Shown here one piece after another: positions 49,412 through 61,539 of a stretch of DNA of 64,000 nt. Position 1 is the first letter of the stretch. Each line of letters starts with the position of its first letter. This DNA comes from Piper betle. Taxonomy: Eukaryota > Streptophyta > Magnoliopsida > Piperales > Piperaceae. The notes below the pieces were generated by a model. It worked only from the letters and a program-made list of their open reading frames with translations, was not told the DNA's origin and did not search any database. The DNA is taken from the NCBI GenBank assembly GCA_033002965.1, contig JAURVB010002082.1, positions 1-64,000 on the forward strand, written 5' to 3'. Position numbers and translations under genes: made by a program.

Positions 49412-52400
49412 ATGGCTTCTTCTTCATGCACAAAAGTTATTTTTCATCTTGCTTGTAGTCTGATATTTCTGTTTTGTTTCAGCACAAAGCTAGCTCTTGC
49501 TCAATTTGGGGAGGGAGAAGCCCTCCTCAAGTGGAAGTCCAGCCTTTTCACTGAGTCACCAATGTTGCAGTCATGGACTTTGCCTCCTAACAACTCTGCA
49601 AGCCCATGCAACTGGCATGGAATTTCATGCAATAAGAGAGGTAGAGTCACATATATTGAGCTCTTCAATTCAAGTTTGCAAGGCAGCCTAGACCAGTTCA
49701 GCTTCCCCATATTCTCCAAACTCACATATCTAAACATCTCTTGCAATAACCTTTCTGGTGTTTTGCCTCCATCAATGGCTAACCTTACAATGATAAGATG
49801 GCTCAACATTTCCAACAACTCATTGACAGGAGAACTAGATTCTTCTTTCTTTCCCAAATGGACCCAACTTGTCTCTCTTGATCTGAACTTCAATTTTCTT
49901 AGTGGGAAAATCCCTGTGGAGGTTGGGCAGCTGAAAAACATGCAGGACTTTAATCTCAAAGGAAACCAATTGAGTGGACCAATACCACATGAAATAGGAA
50001 ACCTCACAAACCTCAATTTACTGAGATTGGCCCTTAACAACCTGACTGGTGTAATCCCAATGAGTTTGGGTAATTGCCGAAATTTAAACTTTCTATACAT
50101 ACGAGGGAATAGCTTCACTGGTAACATACCTGCAACCTTGGGTAACTTGACCAAGCTTCTAGAGATGCTTTTGTATGACAATAAGTTGTCCGGTCCTATC
50201 CCGTCTGAAATTGGAAGCCTGGAAGAGCTTCAGATTCTCTACTTGTTCAATAACCAGCTTTCAGGTCCCATTCCTCCAGAGCTTGGCAATCTAAAAAATG
50301 TAGTCAACATGGAGTCTGAATCAAAACAATCTCAATGGTTCTATTCCCCGTGAACTTGGAAAGTTGGTCAATTTGCAATTCCTATACCTATACGACAACG
50401 AGTTGTCTGGTCCCATTCCATATGAGCTTGAAAACTTGGTGAACTTAACTGATTTAGAACTCTCCACTAATAACCTTTCAGGTTCCATACCATCCAGTTT
50501 AGGAAATTTGGAAAATCTTCAAGTTTTATACCTGTCTGAAAACCAACTTTCTGGTCCTATTCCATACGAGCTTGAAAACTTGGTGAACTTAACTGATTTA
50601 GAACTCTCCAATAATAACCTTTCAGGTTCCATACCATCCAGTTTAGGAAATTTGGAAAATCTTCAAGTTTTATACCTGTTTCAAAACCAACTTTCTGGTC
50701 TTATTCCACCAGAATTAGGAAATCTCAAAAATGTAGTCAACATGAGTCTGAATCAAAACAATCTCGCTGGTTCTATTCCCCGAACTTGGAAATTTGGAAA
50801 ATCTTCAATTTTTATACCTTGAAAATCAGCTTTCTGGTTCAATTCCACCAGAATTAGGAAACCTTGAAAATCTAGTTTACATGGCACTGTGCAACAATAG
50901 TCTCAATGGTTCTATCCCTGCCTCCTTTGGTAACATGAAAAGCCTCACCGACCTTCGCATTTTCTGGAATGAGTTGTCGGGAGTTATTCCCGAGGAGATA
51001 TCCAATCTCAAAAACTTGTCTGTGTTCATCGCTTTCTTACAATCATTTCTCAGGTTCCCTGCCGAGTGAGCTTTGCCAAGGCGGAAGGCTAACCTTACTG
51101 TCAGCCGGATATAACAGACTCAATGGTACAATTCCAAAAAGCCTGAAAAATTGCGTAACATTGGAAAATATTCGGCTACAAGGAAACAACATAAGTGGAA
51201 ATATGAGTGAAGACTTTGGTGCATATCCAAATCTCAAATACATAGATCTAACGGGGAACAATTTTTATGGCACCATCTCAGCTAGTTGGGGACAGTCATC
51301 AAATTTGTCAATTGCTAGATTATCCTCAAACAAAATTTCTGGTACTATTCCGAAGGAACTTGGCATGTTGAAAAACTTGGAGGTGCTTGATCTTTCATCT
51401 AACCAACTAAGAGGGGCAATCCCTATGGAGATTGGAGAAATGAAAAAACTCGGAAGTTTGAATCTCAGCAGGAATCAACTCACAGGTTTGATACCTTTTG
51501 AACTTGGGAAACTATCAAGCATGGAAATACTTGATCTCTCCTCAAATAAGCTTAGTGGGAAAATTCCAAAAGATTTGATCGGATGCTTTAAGCTTACGTC
51601 CTTGAATTTGAGCAAAAATGTTTTAAATGGGACAATCCCATTCGAAATGGGAAATCTAGTGTACCTCCAGCAATTCCTAGACCTGAGCTACAACAATCTC
51701 ACGGGAGAGATTCCCAGCCAGCTCGGGAAGCTTGATAAACTGGAATGCCTAAATCTTTCCCACAACCATCTTAGCAGATCCATTCCCAAATCTTTTGAAA
51801 GGTTGGCCAGTTTACAAGCGGTTGATCTGTCGTATAATGATTTAGCTGGTCCAGTTCCTGATATCAAAGCTCTCAATGGTGAATCCATAGTAGGCAACAA
51901 AGGTCTTTGTGGCCATCTACCAGGCCTGCCTTCATGCTCCTTCTCAGTTAGAAGTCCCCACAAAAACACAGCAGTAGTATTGGTCATTTCCGTAGTTGCT
52001 GGTGCATTTCTTCTCCTGCTAATATGTGGAATTCTACTTAGAGTTCATTGCCAAAGAATAGGCACTGCAGCTCTTGATATCGCATGTGATCAACTATGGA
52101 GCCGTGATGTGAAGGTATCGTACCAAGAAATCATAGAAGCAACCGAAGGGTTTGATGACAAGTACTACATAGGAAGCGGGGGCACAGGTAAAGTATACAA
52201 GGTAGAATTGCCATCTGGTCAGCTCGTAGCAGTGAAGAAAATACACCAAAGGGAAGATCAGGATGAGGAGCTGATTGATAGAAGAAGCTTTCACAATGAA
52301 GTAAAGACCCTGTTGGAGATTCGCCATCGAAATATAGTGAAGTTGTATGGTTACACCTCCCCATCTACCACCATGCTTTTGGTCTACAAGTTCATGGAAA

Positions 52401-53183
52401 GAGGAAGCTTGGCTGGAATTCTATCAAGGAATGAAGATGCAATAGAGCTGGACTGGAAGAAGAGGATGAATGTAGTTAAAGGGGTGGCAAGTGCGTTGGC
52501 CTATTTGCACCATGATTGCATACCTCCAATCGTCCATCGAGATATCTCTTCCAATAATTTGCTCCTGGATGTTGATTATGAGGTGGGCATATCAGACTTT
52601 GGCATGGCCAGGCTGCTCAAGCCCAACACGTCAAACTGGACCAATCCTGCAGGAACCTATGGGTACATGGCCCCAGGTTAGCACATAATATTTTTGAGTT
52701 TCAAGGCTTTTAATTGTTCAATAACATTAGCTAGTATAAAATTAAAGTCACAACAGTTCTAATTTTTGCAATTCTCTTGGCTTCAAATATACAGAGCTAG
52801 CTTACTCCATGAGAGTCGATGAGAGAAGTGATGTCTACAGCTTTGGAGTGGTGGCATTTGAAGTCTTACTGGGGAGGCATCCTGGGCAACTGCTAGACTC
52901 TTTATCTGCAGGTACAAGTACCAATAACTTCAACAATGACACACGGTTGTTGAATTTGTTGGATGAGCGCCTCACATCACCATCAGACGAGGTAGCCAGC
53001 AGTCTTGTTTCAATGGTGATCATGGGGATCAAGTGTTTAAACCCCAACCCTGAACTTCGACCAACCATGAAACAAGTTGCCCAGGTCCTACTTTCAAGCA
53101 GCAGTTTCCAATTGCCAAAGCCTTTCCACATGATTAGCTTGCTCGAACTTTCGCACCATTTCTGTTCCGAAAACAGATCATAG
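49412..53183 (+). pseudogene. MIK2-like LRR receptor kinase, copy 2; three indels summing to zero and extra LRRs
   Basis: Same architecture as copy 1: signal peptide, LRR cap (PCNWHGISCN), LRRs, transmembrane helix, RD kinase (GSGGTG, AVKK, HRD, DFG), intron 52,677-52,794 splitting APE, stop at 53,183. The frame is shifted by +1 near 50,311, -2 near 50,782 and +1 near 51,030, returning to the original frame before the remaining LRRs and kinase. Copy 2 has a perfect-register 144-bp tandem duplication (two 24-residue LRRs; units start at 50,406 and 50,550) and a further stretch of LRRs to 50,890 absent from copy 1. Only isolated residue changes separate the kinase domains (for example Cys/Tyr before GSGGTG). 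Pseudogene or consensus errors; the indels differ from those in copy 1. Confidence 0.85.
50406..50693 (+). repeat. 144-bp tandem duplication encoding two LRRs
   Basis: Two consecutive 144-bp units encode 'SGPIPYELENLVNLTDLEL'-type repeats (48 residues each). They differ at a few bases, such as STNN against SNNN. Copy 1 of the gene has a single unit (about 12,427-12,570). Confidence 0.9.
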
Positions 53184-53365
53184 CCTACTATTTGAAGTAT
53201 AGTAGCAACTGCGTGGCCCTTAATTATCATGAAGCAATATAGTTTGTTTTTTTCTTCTTGTACACAAAGAACCTAAATAATTTCAGAAATTCTCTAATTC
53301 AGTCTTTTTCTTTAGTACACATGTAACTATCCTAAGAAAAATCATTATATATATATATATATATG

Positions 53366-53914
53366 CTCTAATGAACAAACTCACTTTACTCAAAATGCGT
53401 AGAGGCCATAGACAACATATGTTTTGCATACATCAAATTCTTCTAATATCATTTTGCATCTAAATCCTGCAACTCGTTGAGCTAAGATCAATGTGATCAG
53501 TGTAGCATGTAAAAAGGGAATAGGAAGCCATGAGACCAAACAAATACAACTCCTCACTCAAGGAGCTGATAAAAGACAGCTTCTTTTTCCACCTCCTTTG
53601 TTGTCTTGCCTTCTGAGGAGTTTCCATTTATGTCGGCGACCAGAGATAGGACTTGAGGAAGGAAGGTCTGGAGACAAAGTGAAGCAGAGGCGGTCTTTCC
53701 TGCCGCCATCTGATCTTGGGTATGGCAAACAAAATACGGATTATTTCTTCACTTTGTATGGATTTTTGCTACCGGATTACCGTGACAAAATCCATGATAA
53801 AGCTGTCTTGATCGTAACAATTTGCAATTTCCACCACTAACGTCAAATGGGCCGGCCCTGCCGGGCCGGGCCTAGCCACACCTAGGGTTGTGCTGGGCTT
53901 AATGTGATGGCCCA
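53366..53914. other. Flank of the duplication; no secure gene
   Basis: Contains 'tatatata' at its left edge and a small minus-strand frame described separately. A plus-strand frame at 53,493-53,840 has no recognisable motif and I do not call it. Confidence 0.4.
53554..53709 (-). CDS. Small hypothetical frame (51 residues), doubtful
   Basis: The ATG at 53,709 opens MAAGKTASASLCLQTFL and continues through SLVADINGNSSEGKTTKEV to a TGA at 53,554. The composition is protein-like (balanced, with a charged C-terminal part), but I recognise no family and see no promoter or splice context. It may be a relic exon or chance. Confidence 0.15.
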   Translation of the reverse strand: MAAGKTASASLCLQTFLPQVLSLVADINGNSSEGKTTKEVEKEAVFYQLLE

Positions 53915-54240
53915 TTAGGTCTGGTCTGATCTGGTTTTGCTCTACCCGATCCGGGATTGTTTCAGATCTTGTTTCGCTCATATTTCGTTTTTCGCCCATT
54001 TCAGCTGATCCGAGTTTCTGTGTGTTCGCCGTCGTGCATTCTATCATTTCATGGCATGATAAAATTATTTTAGTGAATTTTAAAATTTTGCTTCTTAATC
54101 ATTTCATATATTTGACTCGACTTTAATTTTATGAATGGTTTTTTCATTAAATAGAAAAAAGACATGAAAAATTAGTTCATTTTGACAAGTTCACTTGAAA
54201 TGATGCACTGATTTGTTACAAATAATATTTTAAATTATCA
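53915..54240. repeat. Direct repeat, copy 1 (matches 63,555-63,890)
   Basis: Shared landmarks in the same order: 'ggtctgatctggtttt', 'gtttcgctcat', 'ctgatccgagtttct', 'tgcattctatcatttcatgg' and 'gacaagttcacttgaaatga'. No coding potential. Confidence 0.75.
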
Positions 54241-54299
54241 GATTAAATGATTGATATTTTATGTAACTTGTTGTTAAAAGTGTATTATTTAAAAATATT

Positions 54300-55935
54300 T
54301 TATTCAAAAATATTTGATATAAGGCATATTGATGTGCCATGTGCTTTTGACCGTCGAATTAATTTATTTTTATTTGTGCATATTTGGGCATGTACGATGG
54401 CAGCAAGCCGAGCCTGTTCAAATGGATCGAGCTGGGCGCAAAGTCACGACTTGTAAGATGGGTTTAGCTCGGCTCGAGCTCAAGAGCTTGGAGTAGAAAG
54501 CTGTTGGGCAGAAACTTTTTTAAACATAATTTTTATTTTTTACAAAACCATTTTTTAAAAAAATTATACAAAAAGTTGGAGTGGTCATGCTGTAGACAAA
54601 AAATTATACAAAACTTTACAATATTTAATCATAATATTCTCTTCTTATTAGTTGTTAAACATGCCTCGAATCTTAGTTCGAAGCAAGTTATTGTTAATAA
54701 TTATGGATGTGTATATTTTGGATATAATAATTAAATTTAGATTTACTCATTTTAAAGATTTTTTTTATTACAATTCCAGTCAATTTATAATGTATCCAAG
54801 TCCACATCAAATTGATTCCCAGTAAACTACGTCCACATGCTACCGTAAAATTCCAAACAACTACGGTCGCATGCAACCCATTGAATTTTCCATGCCGCAA
54901 TTATTGCGGATCAAATGAAGAGGTCTTATAATTATTAAATATCGACAATCTGTCAATGACTTTTTAATTCTCGCTAGTAAAAAGAAAAAGGAAGACTATT
55001 AGCAGCCAGAGTTTTGTGACCAGCTTGTGCAGCCGCAAATTATTAACCGATTTACAACGGCCTTAAAAAGGTATTAACTTGCGACCGCCAATGTGGTGAC
55101 AAAATTATTTTAAAATTTTACTAATGTCTTATGACCGATTACCAACCACTATTTTTGTAACATAAAAAAAAATAGAGACAGAAGCCCACAAAAATTGAGC
55201 TGAAGAGCTGCAAGCCACCGCTCCCCACCGCGTTGCCACCGCTGTCGACACTGTCACCATCACCTTGCCTCGCCGCCACTGTTGTGACTCACAGTCGCAC
55301 CATTGCAGTTGAACGTTGTTTCCGTCGTGTCACGCTACCGCTACCACAATCTCCTCCTCGGTCCTCCTCGCCGCTAGGACAAACGTTGTCGGGATAGAAC
55401 TAGCCAGAATTAGGTTTTTTAAAAAAAGAATTTGTTGCTGATGATAAATGTGATAATGGTTATTTGATTTTTATGCAATTGTGATGAATGCAATTGTATT
55501 AATTTTGAAATAATATTTGTGTATTGTTTGTAAATTTAAATTGGTTAAATTGATTATATTATATATTTCCGATTAATTTAATTTATATCTAAATTTTGTT
55601 GATTTGATTCGATAAATATATATTACGCATGGTTAGATCAAGTAACGTTACATGTTAGGGTATGTTTAATGATACATTTTAGTTATTGTAATTAAGTTTA
55701 AATCAATTATAATCATGATTTGAATGTTGAAAAATAAGTCTCTTTGTTAAATTCTATCTTATAATAAAGTCATTTATTTATGTACATGATTCAATAATAA
55801 ATCTAAACATGAAAATCTTATGATTAAAAAGAAAACACCAAAAACTAAAATGTTGTGTCTTCTTCACAAATAAATTCTACCTATGATATGTCTAATTCCT
55901 TATTTGCAAGAAGTGCCACCGATAATGTGTGCTGG
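54300..55935. repeat. Second copy of the repeat unit plus CACTA left-end segment (matches 19,280-23,420)
   Basis: It starts with 'catatttgggcatgtacgatggcagc' and runs through the 'caagtccacatcaaattgattcc' block. It then enters a CACTA-type end 'ctcgctagtaaaaagaaaaagg' at about 54,970 followed by the 'ttttgtgaccagcttgtgc' subterminal region, and proceeds to 'cttatttgcaagaagtgcca' near 55,905. The flank and CACTA end are shared with the 22-kb locus, so the two segments descend from one copied block rather than from independent insertions. Confidence 0.7.
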
Positions 55936-55952
55936 GTGCATCCTCGTATGCT

Positions 55953-56034
55953 GTATGTTTGTATGCTTGTATATGTATGTTTTTATAGGAACTTCCACAA
56001 ACCAAAATATACATATACAAGCATCCAAACATAT
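55953..56034. repeat. Inverted repeat (31-bp arms, about 20-bp loop)
   Basis: The left arm 55,953-55,984 (gtatgtttgtatgcttgtat...) pairs with the right arm 56,004-56,034 (...atacaagcatccaaacatat) with about two mismatches. It lies between the CACTA segment and a retroelement 5' end. Confidence 0.75.
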
Positions 56035-56109
56035 ATCATACATCATACAAACAACATATAGTACACGCTTATAACACACACATTTAGAAAGTTAGCCGTA
56101 TTTATAGTC

Positions 56110-56215
56110 CAAAAGGTTGGCTCTGATACATAGTTGTAGTACTCCAATTCAGCTCTAAAGGACTGACAAAATTCTGATATTAAAAATTGAAAAGCTACTC
56201 ATTGGGCTTGTTGGC
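56110..56215 (-). mobile_element. LTR end and decayed tRNA-Met primer-binding site
   Basis: On the minus strand, an LTR tail (match to the 57,000 LTR end: 'agctactc', 'tgatatta') is followed by 'tatgtatcagagccaac', a near match to the TGGTATCAGAGCC primer site. The following 'ggactataaatacggctaac' matches the corresponding position beside the LTR at 30,674 ('ggactattaagacagctaac'). Confidence 0.6.
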
Positions 56216-56311
56216 CTTGCCATCTACCCGTGTCGTGAGGACATCCAAAGTGTCCCAAATGTTCCTTTGTTGGGTTCGTGGTGGTGATGCATCCTCATCT
56301 TGAGATTCGTC

Positions 56312-56731
56312 TTAAGCCAGTGCCTCAACATCAATATCCAAGTTATCCCTAAAGGCATCTGTCTCTACCTCAATCACCTCTGGTTCCTCCCTCAAAGTTG
56401 AAGCTCTACATGTCTTCCTTTTCCTGCTTGCCCTCAAGTTGAGCATGTTATAGAAGCTATCATAGTTGATGGTCATGATGGGAAGCACAAAGGTGGTCCT
56501 AGGTGCCATGTCTGGAAAATCACAAAAGAAGAGAGTAGTGAAGAGTCTACAATAAGGCAAGCATGCTCTCTTTTGGTTCCGGCATCTCCACATGTGATTG
56601 AGGATGAGGGATGGCAAGTTGATATTCCGGCAAGTAAGGAGCCTGCCAAAGAGTGTAGACGGCAGAGCAAGAAAGCCCGCTATGATGACCAACTTGAGTG
56701 TAGACGACATAGCAAGAAAAGCCATTTTCAA
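56312..56731 (-). pseudogene. Retroelement-associated protein fragment (139 residues)
   Basis: Minus-strand frame with LILNHMWRCRNQKRACLPYCRLFTTLFF, PRTTFVLPIMTINYDSFYNM and an acidic C-terminus (EEPEVIEVETDAF). The pattern resembles the gag-like 'plant transposon protein' segments that accompany degenerate gypsy elements. No zinc knuckle or protease is joined to it and the frame starts abruptly, so I treat it as a relic. The identity is an inference. Confidence 0.4.
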
Positions 56732-56999
56732 TTGTTGTTCCTAGAATGATCAATCAATGATCAATGAAACTGAGTGCAAATCTATCTTTGTCAAAAGCTA
56801 GGATGAACTCCGGCGATTGAGACGGCAGTGGCAAGGCTTATTTGGTCAATGGGGGTGGTCGGGATAGTCTCTAGATGGCTCTGGATCCCCCTTGAATAAC
56901 TAGAAAAGCATCAATTGAGAGAATTGTTCAGTCTTAGTTACCAATCACGATCAGTTTGGGTAGGTCGAACAGCTACGGGAGGGATTCCGGTGGCAAGGT

Positions 57000-59900
57000 C
57001 GTAACACCCCAATTTGGCCCAACCGGATGGACCGAATTGTGATATTATAATTTGGAAGCTACTCGTTATGCTATCACATACAGACTTTATGGAAGCGAAT
57101 CTCAACCCTCCATGAAGGCTTAAGATGGACACCAGGCTTGGTCTTTATAGAATGCATGTAGAGTTTGTACTACAAAGTGTGGATTTCTAGACTTAAAGGA
57201 ATCCTATATGAATACCCCTAGTCGTAATAGAGGCAAAACCTCCCCTACGACTATGAGTAGTAACTTTAAAAATGTTATGATCGCTCCCAACTATAGAAGA
57301 AACACACCCTTAGTACAGTTTTGAGGTTGCATGTGGTTGCATACATCATATTCTTACTACTTAGTTCTAGTGATTGTCTTAGGTCTTCTTATTAGTAACA
57401 TGAAGATGATGCGAGTATTTAAATAAGGGTCGTAGTTACTTGTTCCACATACCCTACATGAGCAATAATCAAAATGCCAGGGAAATTATACAGCATCATC
57501 AAGTATCAGGGCATCAAACCCTAATACTCGAACTTCATGTGGGTCTTCAAGTGGTGTGAACTATAAGCTCCTCACCCATGTTACTCTAACACACAAACAG
57601 CTGCAGCCAAATATGTTTCATGTACCTGACTTAGCTCCTCGTAATATTCAAGGACTTTGAGGCTTATATACCCTATAGACGATGGTTAGAGTATAACTCT
57701 GAAGTAAAATATTAAAGGGATAAAACATGCTCGCACAACCATCATCACATACATCCGAATCATAGAAGGCTCACATAGTTAGGGTACATGCCCGTCATAT
57801 AGTTATCTACAATATATATAGTCCAAAACACACAACATAATACTGGGCCCCCGCCACTACAGCCGCCAGGGAACCTCATCTACATATAATAGAAATCCAC
57901 GTTAGTAGTCAAATTTATTTTATTATCGGTCGGAATAACTACCAGTAAAATAGCAAGCTGGAAAATGGGTATTCTATTACCCACAGAAAACCTATGAAAC
58001 TTCAAAATTGCTTCACACTAGGCGGTAAGCAAACATACTTAAACAAATGTCGGCACGAACACACGACTAATACTCATATTCATACATACAACAGTTATGC
58101 CCTCACATCCTCCATATTAAACCATCCACGGTACTCGAGTGACAAAATGAATGGTTAAGTTAGTACCACAAATTCCAGAAATGTGTTGTATTATGCAGTA
58201 CTCTCATACTCTGCACTACCTTAGGGCTTGAAGGAGTACTAGTGCGGTCTATACATTCCTTACACACTCCTATTCGTAAAAGTCATAAATCCTTATATTT
58301 ATACATATAGGTGTGGGAGAGGATTTATTACTTACTTTTTGCATTTTATCTTTCGAAAACCATCAAGGGTTCTCAACCTTGAAGTTTTATTAAACATATG
58401 TGTAAAACACGGTTAAATGTCCCGACATCAAAGGGATTTAATAAAACACTGCTGAAGCCATCTTGTGTCTAAAACATGGTTAAAACCAACACGCATGGAA
58501 TCAAGCTGAGATGAAGCAAATGGGGAGAGTCCTAGGAAACTTGATGAGTAGAGTTTTGTATTTTAGTTGGTGAGTTCACTCGTGATACTTAGTACGGAGA
58601 TGGATCCAAATAAGAATCGGTCACATTGGCATACAAAACGAGGCAAAGCCTCTACACAAGCTCAACACTTATACATCACTTAATTATCTTAATTGGGTTC
58701 TATGTGAAGTGTTAAACCTTATTAGATAAGTTAATTAAGGTTTATGTTTCATATTCACTTAGTGCACTTTAATCAATTCTATGATTTTAATAGAGTGGGT
58801 TTACCAAACGATTTTTGGACGGGCCTAACAATGTCCAAATGGGCTGAAATTTGGATGGGTGGGCCCTCACATTCAAAGTTTCGTAGGTAAATTCAACCAT
58901 AGCTGGCCCATGGTCCAATCAAGGGAGAAAAGGCCCATTAAGCTCGGCCCCTAAGGTGCTTGAATAGTATTTTTGGGCCGCACACTAATTTTGTAAATAG
59001 TGTTCTTGGGCCGCATACCAATTTTGTAATTAGAGAATTCCAAATGGACTTGGGTCAATGGGCCTAGTTAATTAACACATTTAGCTTGAGCCCAGTAAGA
59101 TATTGGCACAATTTACTTTGTAAATGGGCATAAGTGGATACAATTTGGGTGACTGGTTGCGTTGTTTCTGAAGTTATCTGGGCCCTAACAACTTGGAAAT
59201 TCACAAATGAAATTAGGAACCACTCGAATAGCTCAAACATTTTTCACAGTTCTACTGAGAGATAGGGTAAGGTGTGGACCAAGTTTCACTTAAATCCAAC
59301 ACCATTAACCTATTTTTAAGGTAATTTACAATTGGAGTAAAAAAGCTAGGGTCCACCTTGCATCTTTACACTGCCCACGTAAACAACTCTAAAACATACC
59401 TAGATAATTTTTACCAGCTCCCAAAGTTTATATCTTTCAAGTAGACACTTATTGGAGTATCATATAATTTTACAAGATTTTATTCATTTAAAATTCAGTG
59501 GCTTACATATAACACAATCACGGATCATGCTCACAGCTAGAAATAACACAAGAAACATAAGGTAAACTTAGGGGTGATGTTCATGATTATTTAGTAATTA
59601 TATTTGGCTTATAAATTTACCAAGAACTCCTAACATCACCATGAACAAAATGACATGTTGTGCATTCAACATATCCTACAAGGACAAAGAGTAAAAATTT
59701 GAGATAGGAGCGCTTATGCCATTGTAACGGCCAAAGTGGCCACCCTTCCTCAATTTTTACCCTCATACATGCAAATTATAGGGCATGGCAGGTTAAACAC
59801 CCAACACAAAAGTTTCAGATCTACATGTTATGAGTGCAAAAAAATAATAATCGTGCAAATGGAACATCTAAGTACCAAGATATGATTTTTATACTAAAAC

Positions 59901-60938
59901 AGTGCATATCAGTGACCTACATGCATTATAAAAATCATATATATTTATTTACATAGACAAATAAGATAAATGAGTACTTAAAATTTTCTCCTAACATTCA
60001 TATATACACTAAAAAATTCCATAAAAATAAATTCAGTAGAAGCATACAAGCGATACATATCAAACAACAAGCAACAGAGGTAGCCCAAACCTGAAGCTAA
60101 AGAGGGAAGGCCAAGGGGAGGTCTTTTGAGGCATCCAACCTCAACGCCTACCACCCTAGGAAGCTAAAAGCGTAGAGGAGGTTGTTTGGAGCTCCAAGGA
60201 GGAAGAAGAAGGTGAAGGATAATAGAAGAAAGTTGAAAGCCTACCACCCTAGGAAGCTAGAAACGTGGAGGAGGTTGCTTGGAGCTCCAAGCAGGATGAG
60301 GACGGCCAAGGAGAGTAGAAGAAAGTTGTTGGAGGTGAGGAGGGAAGGAGAAATGGTGAAAAGGTGAGGGAAGGGGTGGATTTTATAAAAAAAGGTGGTT
60401 GGTTTGGTGATGTCATAGGTATGGGAGTCATAGTTAAAGAGGTATGGGTTGGATAAAGAGGTATAGGTTGGCTTGGTAATGTCATAAGTATGGGTGTCAT
60501 ACCTAAAGAGGTATAATTGGATTTGATAAAGAGATATCGATTGGGTTAGCTAAAGAAGTATGGGTTGGGTTCGCCCCAAACCCAAAAACTTAGTGTTTTT
60601 ACCCTAAAGCGATCGGGCCTACCTCGGGAATTGTACTGCATATCCCAAAGAGAGGTTAGGATGGTCTGAAAGGGTTATCAAACACATAGCAAGCATACAA
60701 AAGACGTGTGGGGGACATGGTCTTAGCATCTAACTATATACAATTCAACTAGATCAAACATGAAAAAGCAGGTTGTGTAACATCCAAATAGGTGTATTGT
60801 GCGCCAAGCGAGGTTAAGTCTGGGTAAACTTACACCATACTCTACACAAACCACGGTAAGGTTGGACCCTATTAGCCCGATTTGGGTAACAACCGAATCT
60901 GACAGTAAAACCCTTAGGCAGATTGCCAGGGTTTTACA
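57000..60938 (-). mobile_element. 3.9-kb LTR, possibly solo, minus orientation
   Basis: It runs from 'cgtaacacccc' (canonical TGTAACACCCC with a changed first base) to 'gggttttaca'. Flanking 5-mers aaggt (56,995-56,999) and agggt (60,939-60,943) match at four of five positions, a plausible old target duplication. It is collinear with 30,674-34,587; shared landmarks include 'gggcatcaaaccctaa', 'ggtgtgaa' and 'gggaggtc'. The TATA box is at 60,384-60,394 on the minus strand ('tttttataaaatcc'). A partial internal duplication with 'taaagaggtatgggttgg' words lies at 60,430-60,600. No coding sequence. Confidence 0.7.
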
Positions 60939-60943
60939 AGGGT

Positions 60944-61539
60944 AGTCGTCAATAGGTCACGGCAGCACTATGCTACTCTTTGGTGAGGTTGGCAGCGGTG
61001 ACACGGTGGCGATATAGTGGTAAAAGCAATCGGTTTGGTGGAGGTTATTGGTTCTGCAAGGGTTTGGTCTTTAACCAATCAAGTTCTCAATCGATCAACT
61101 ATTGAACAATTGACCGATCGAGTTACAACTCAAGTTTTCAATTTCTCCCAAATCGATTAGTTGCAAAAAGGTAAACGATTGTAAACCGATCGTGGGGAAA
61201 ACTGAAAATGTTGGTTTTTCCAAGATCCAAACTCCTAAAGAGGATGCCTAGACGTGCTAGAATAATACTTTACTGATTATAGCTTATCTCAAGCATGTTA
61301 ATAAAACTAATTTTGAAAACAATTTCCCCAATTTACATATGTGTATAAAACATTTGAAAACATATACACACTTGTTGATATTTATTAAATTTTTTCAACA
61401 AGTGAGGGTCGTAAAATTATTTTGAAAACAATTTGGAATCATTTAACACCCTTATTACCTCTTTCTAAAATATTTTTTAAAACTTTGAAAATTTATACAT
61501 ATATGTTATAAGTTTGTGGATTCAAGGAATTGAGAAGGA
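60944..61539. other. Non-coding stretch between LTR and copia relic
   Basis: Contains several 'aatcgatc/accgatcg' words near 61,070-61,190. No gene recognised. Confidence 0.4.

Larger units (their letters stand above)
43310..53365 (+). repeat. Segmental duplication, copy 2 (about 10.06 kb)
   Basis: Collinear with 4,919-15,090 in the same orientation. Differences visible by eye: loss of about 356 bp corresponding to 8,944-9,299, a shorter 'cat' microsatellite near 45,985, additional LRR units in the receptor kinase (50,406-50,870), and scattered single-base changes. The left junction is with the NLR relic, the right junction is in a (TA)n run. Confidence 0.95.
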
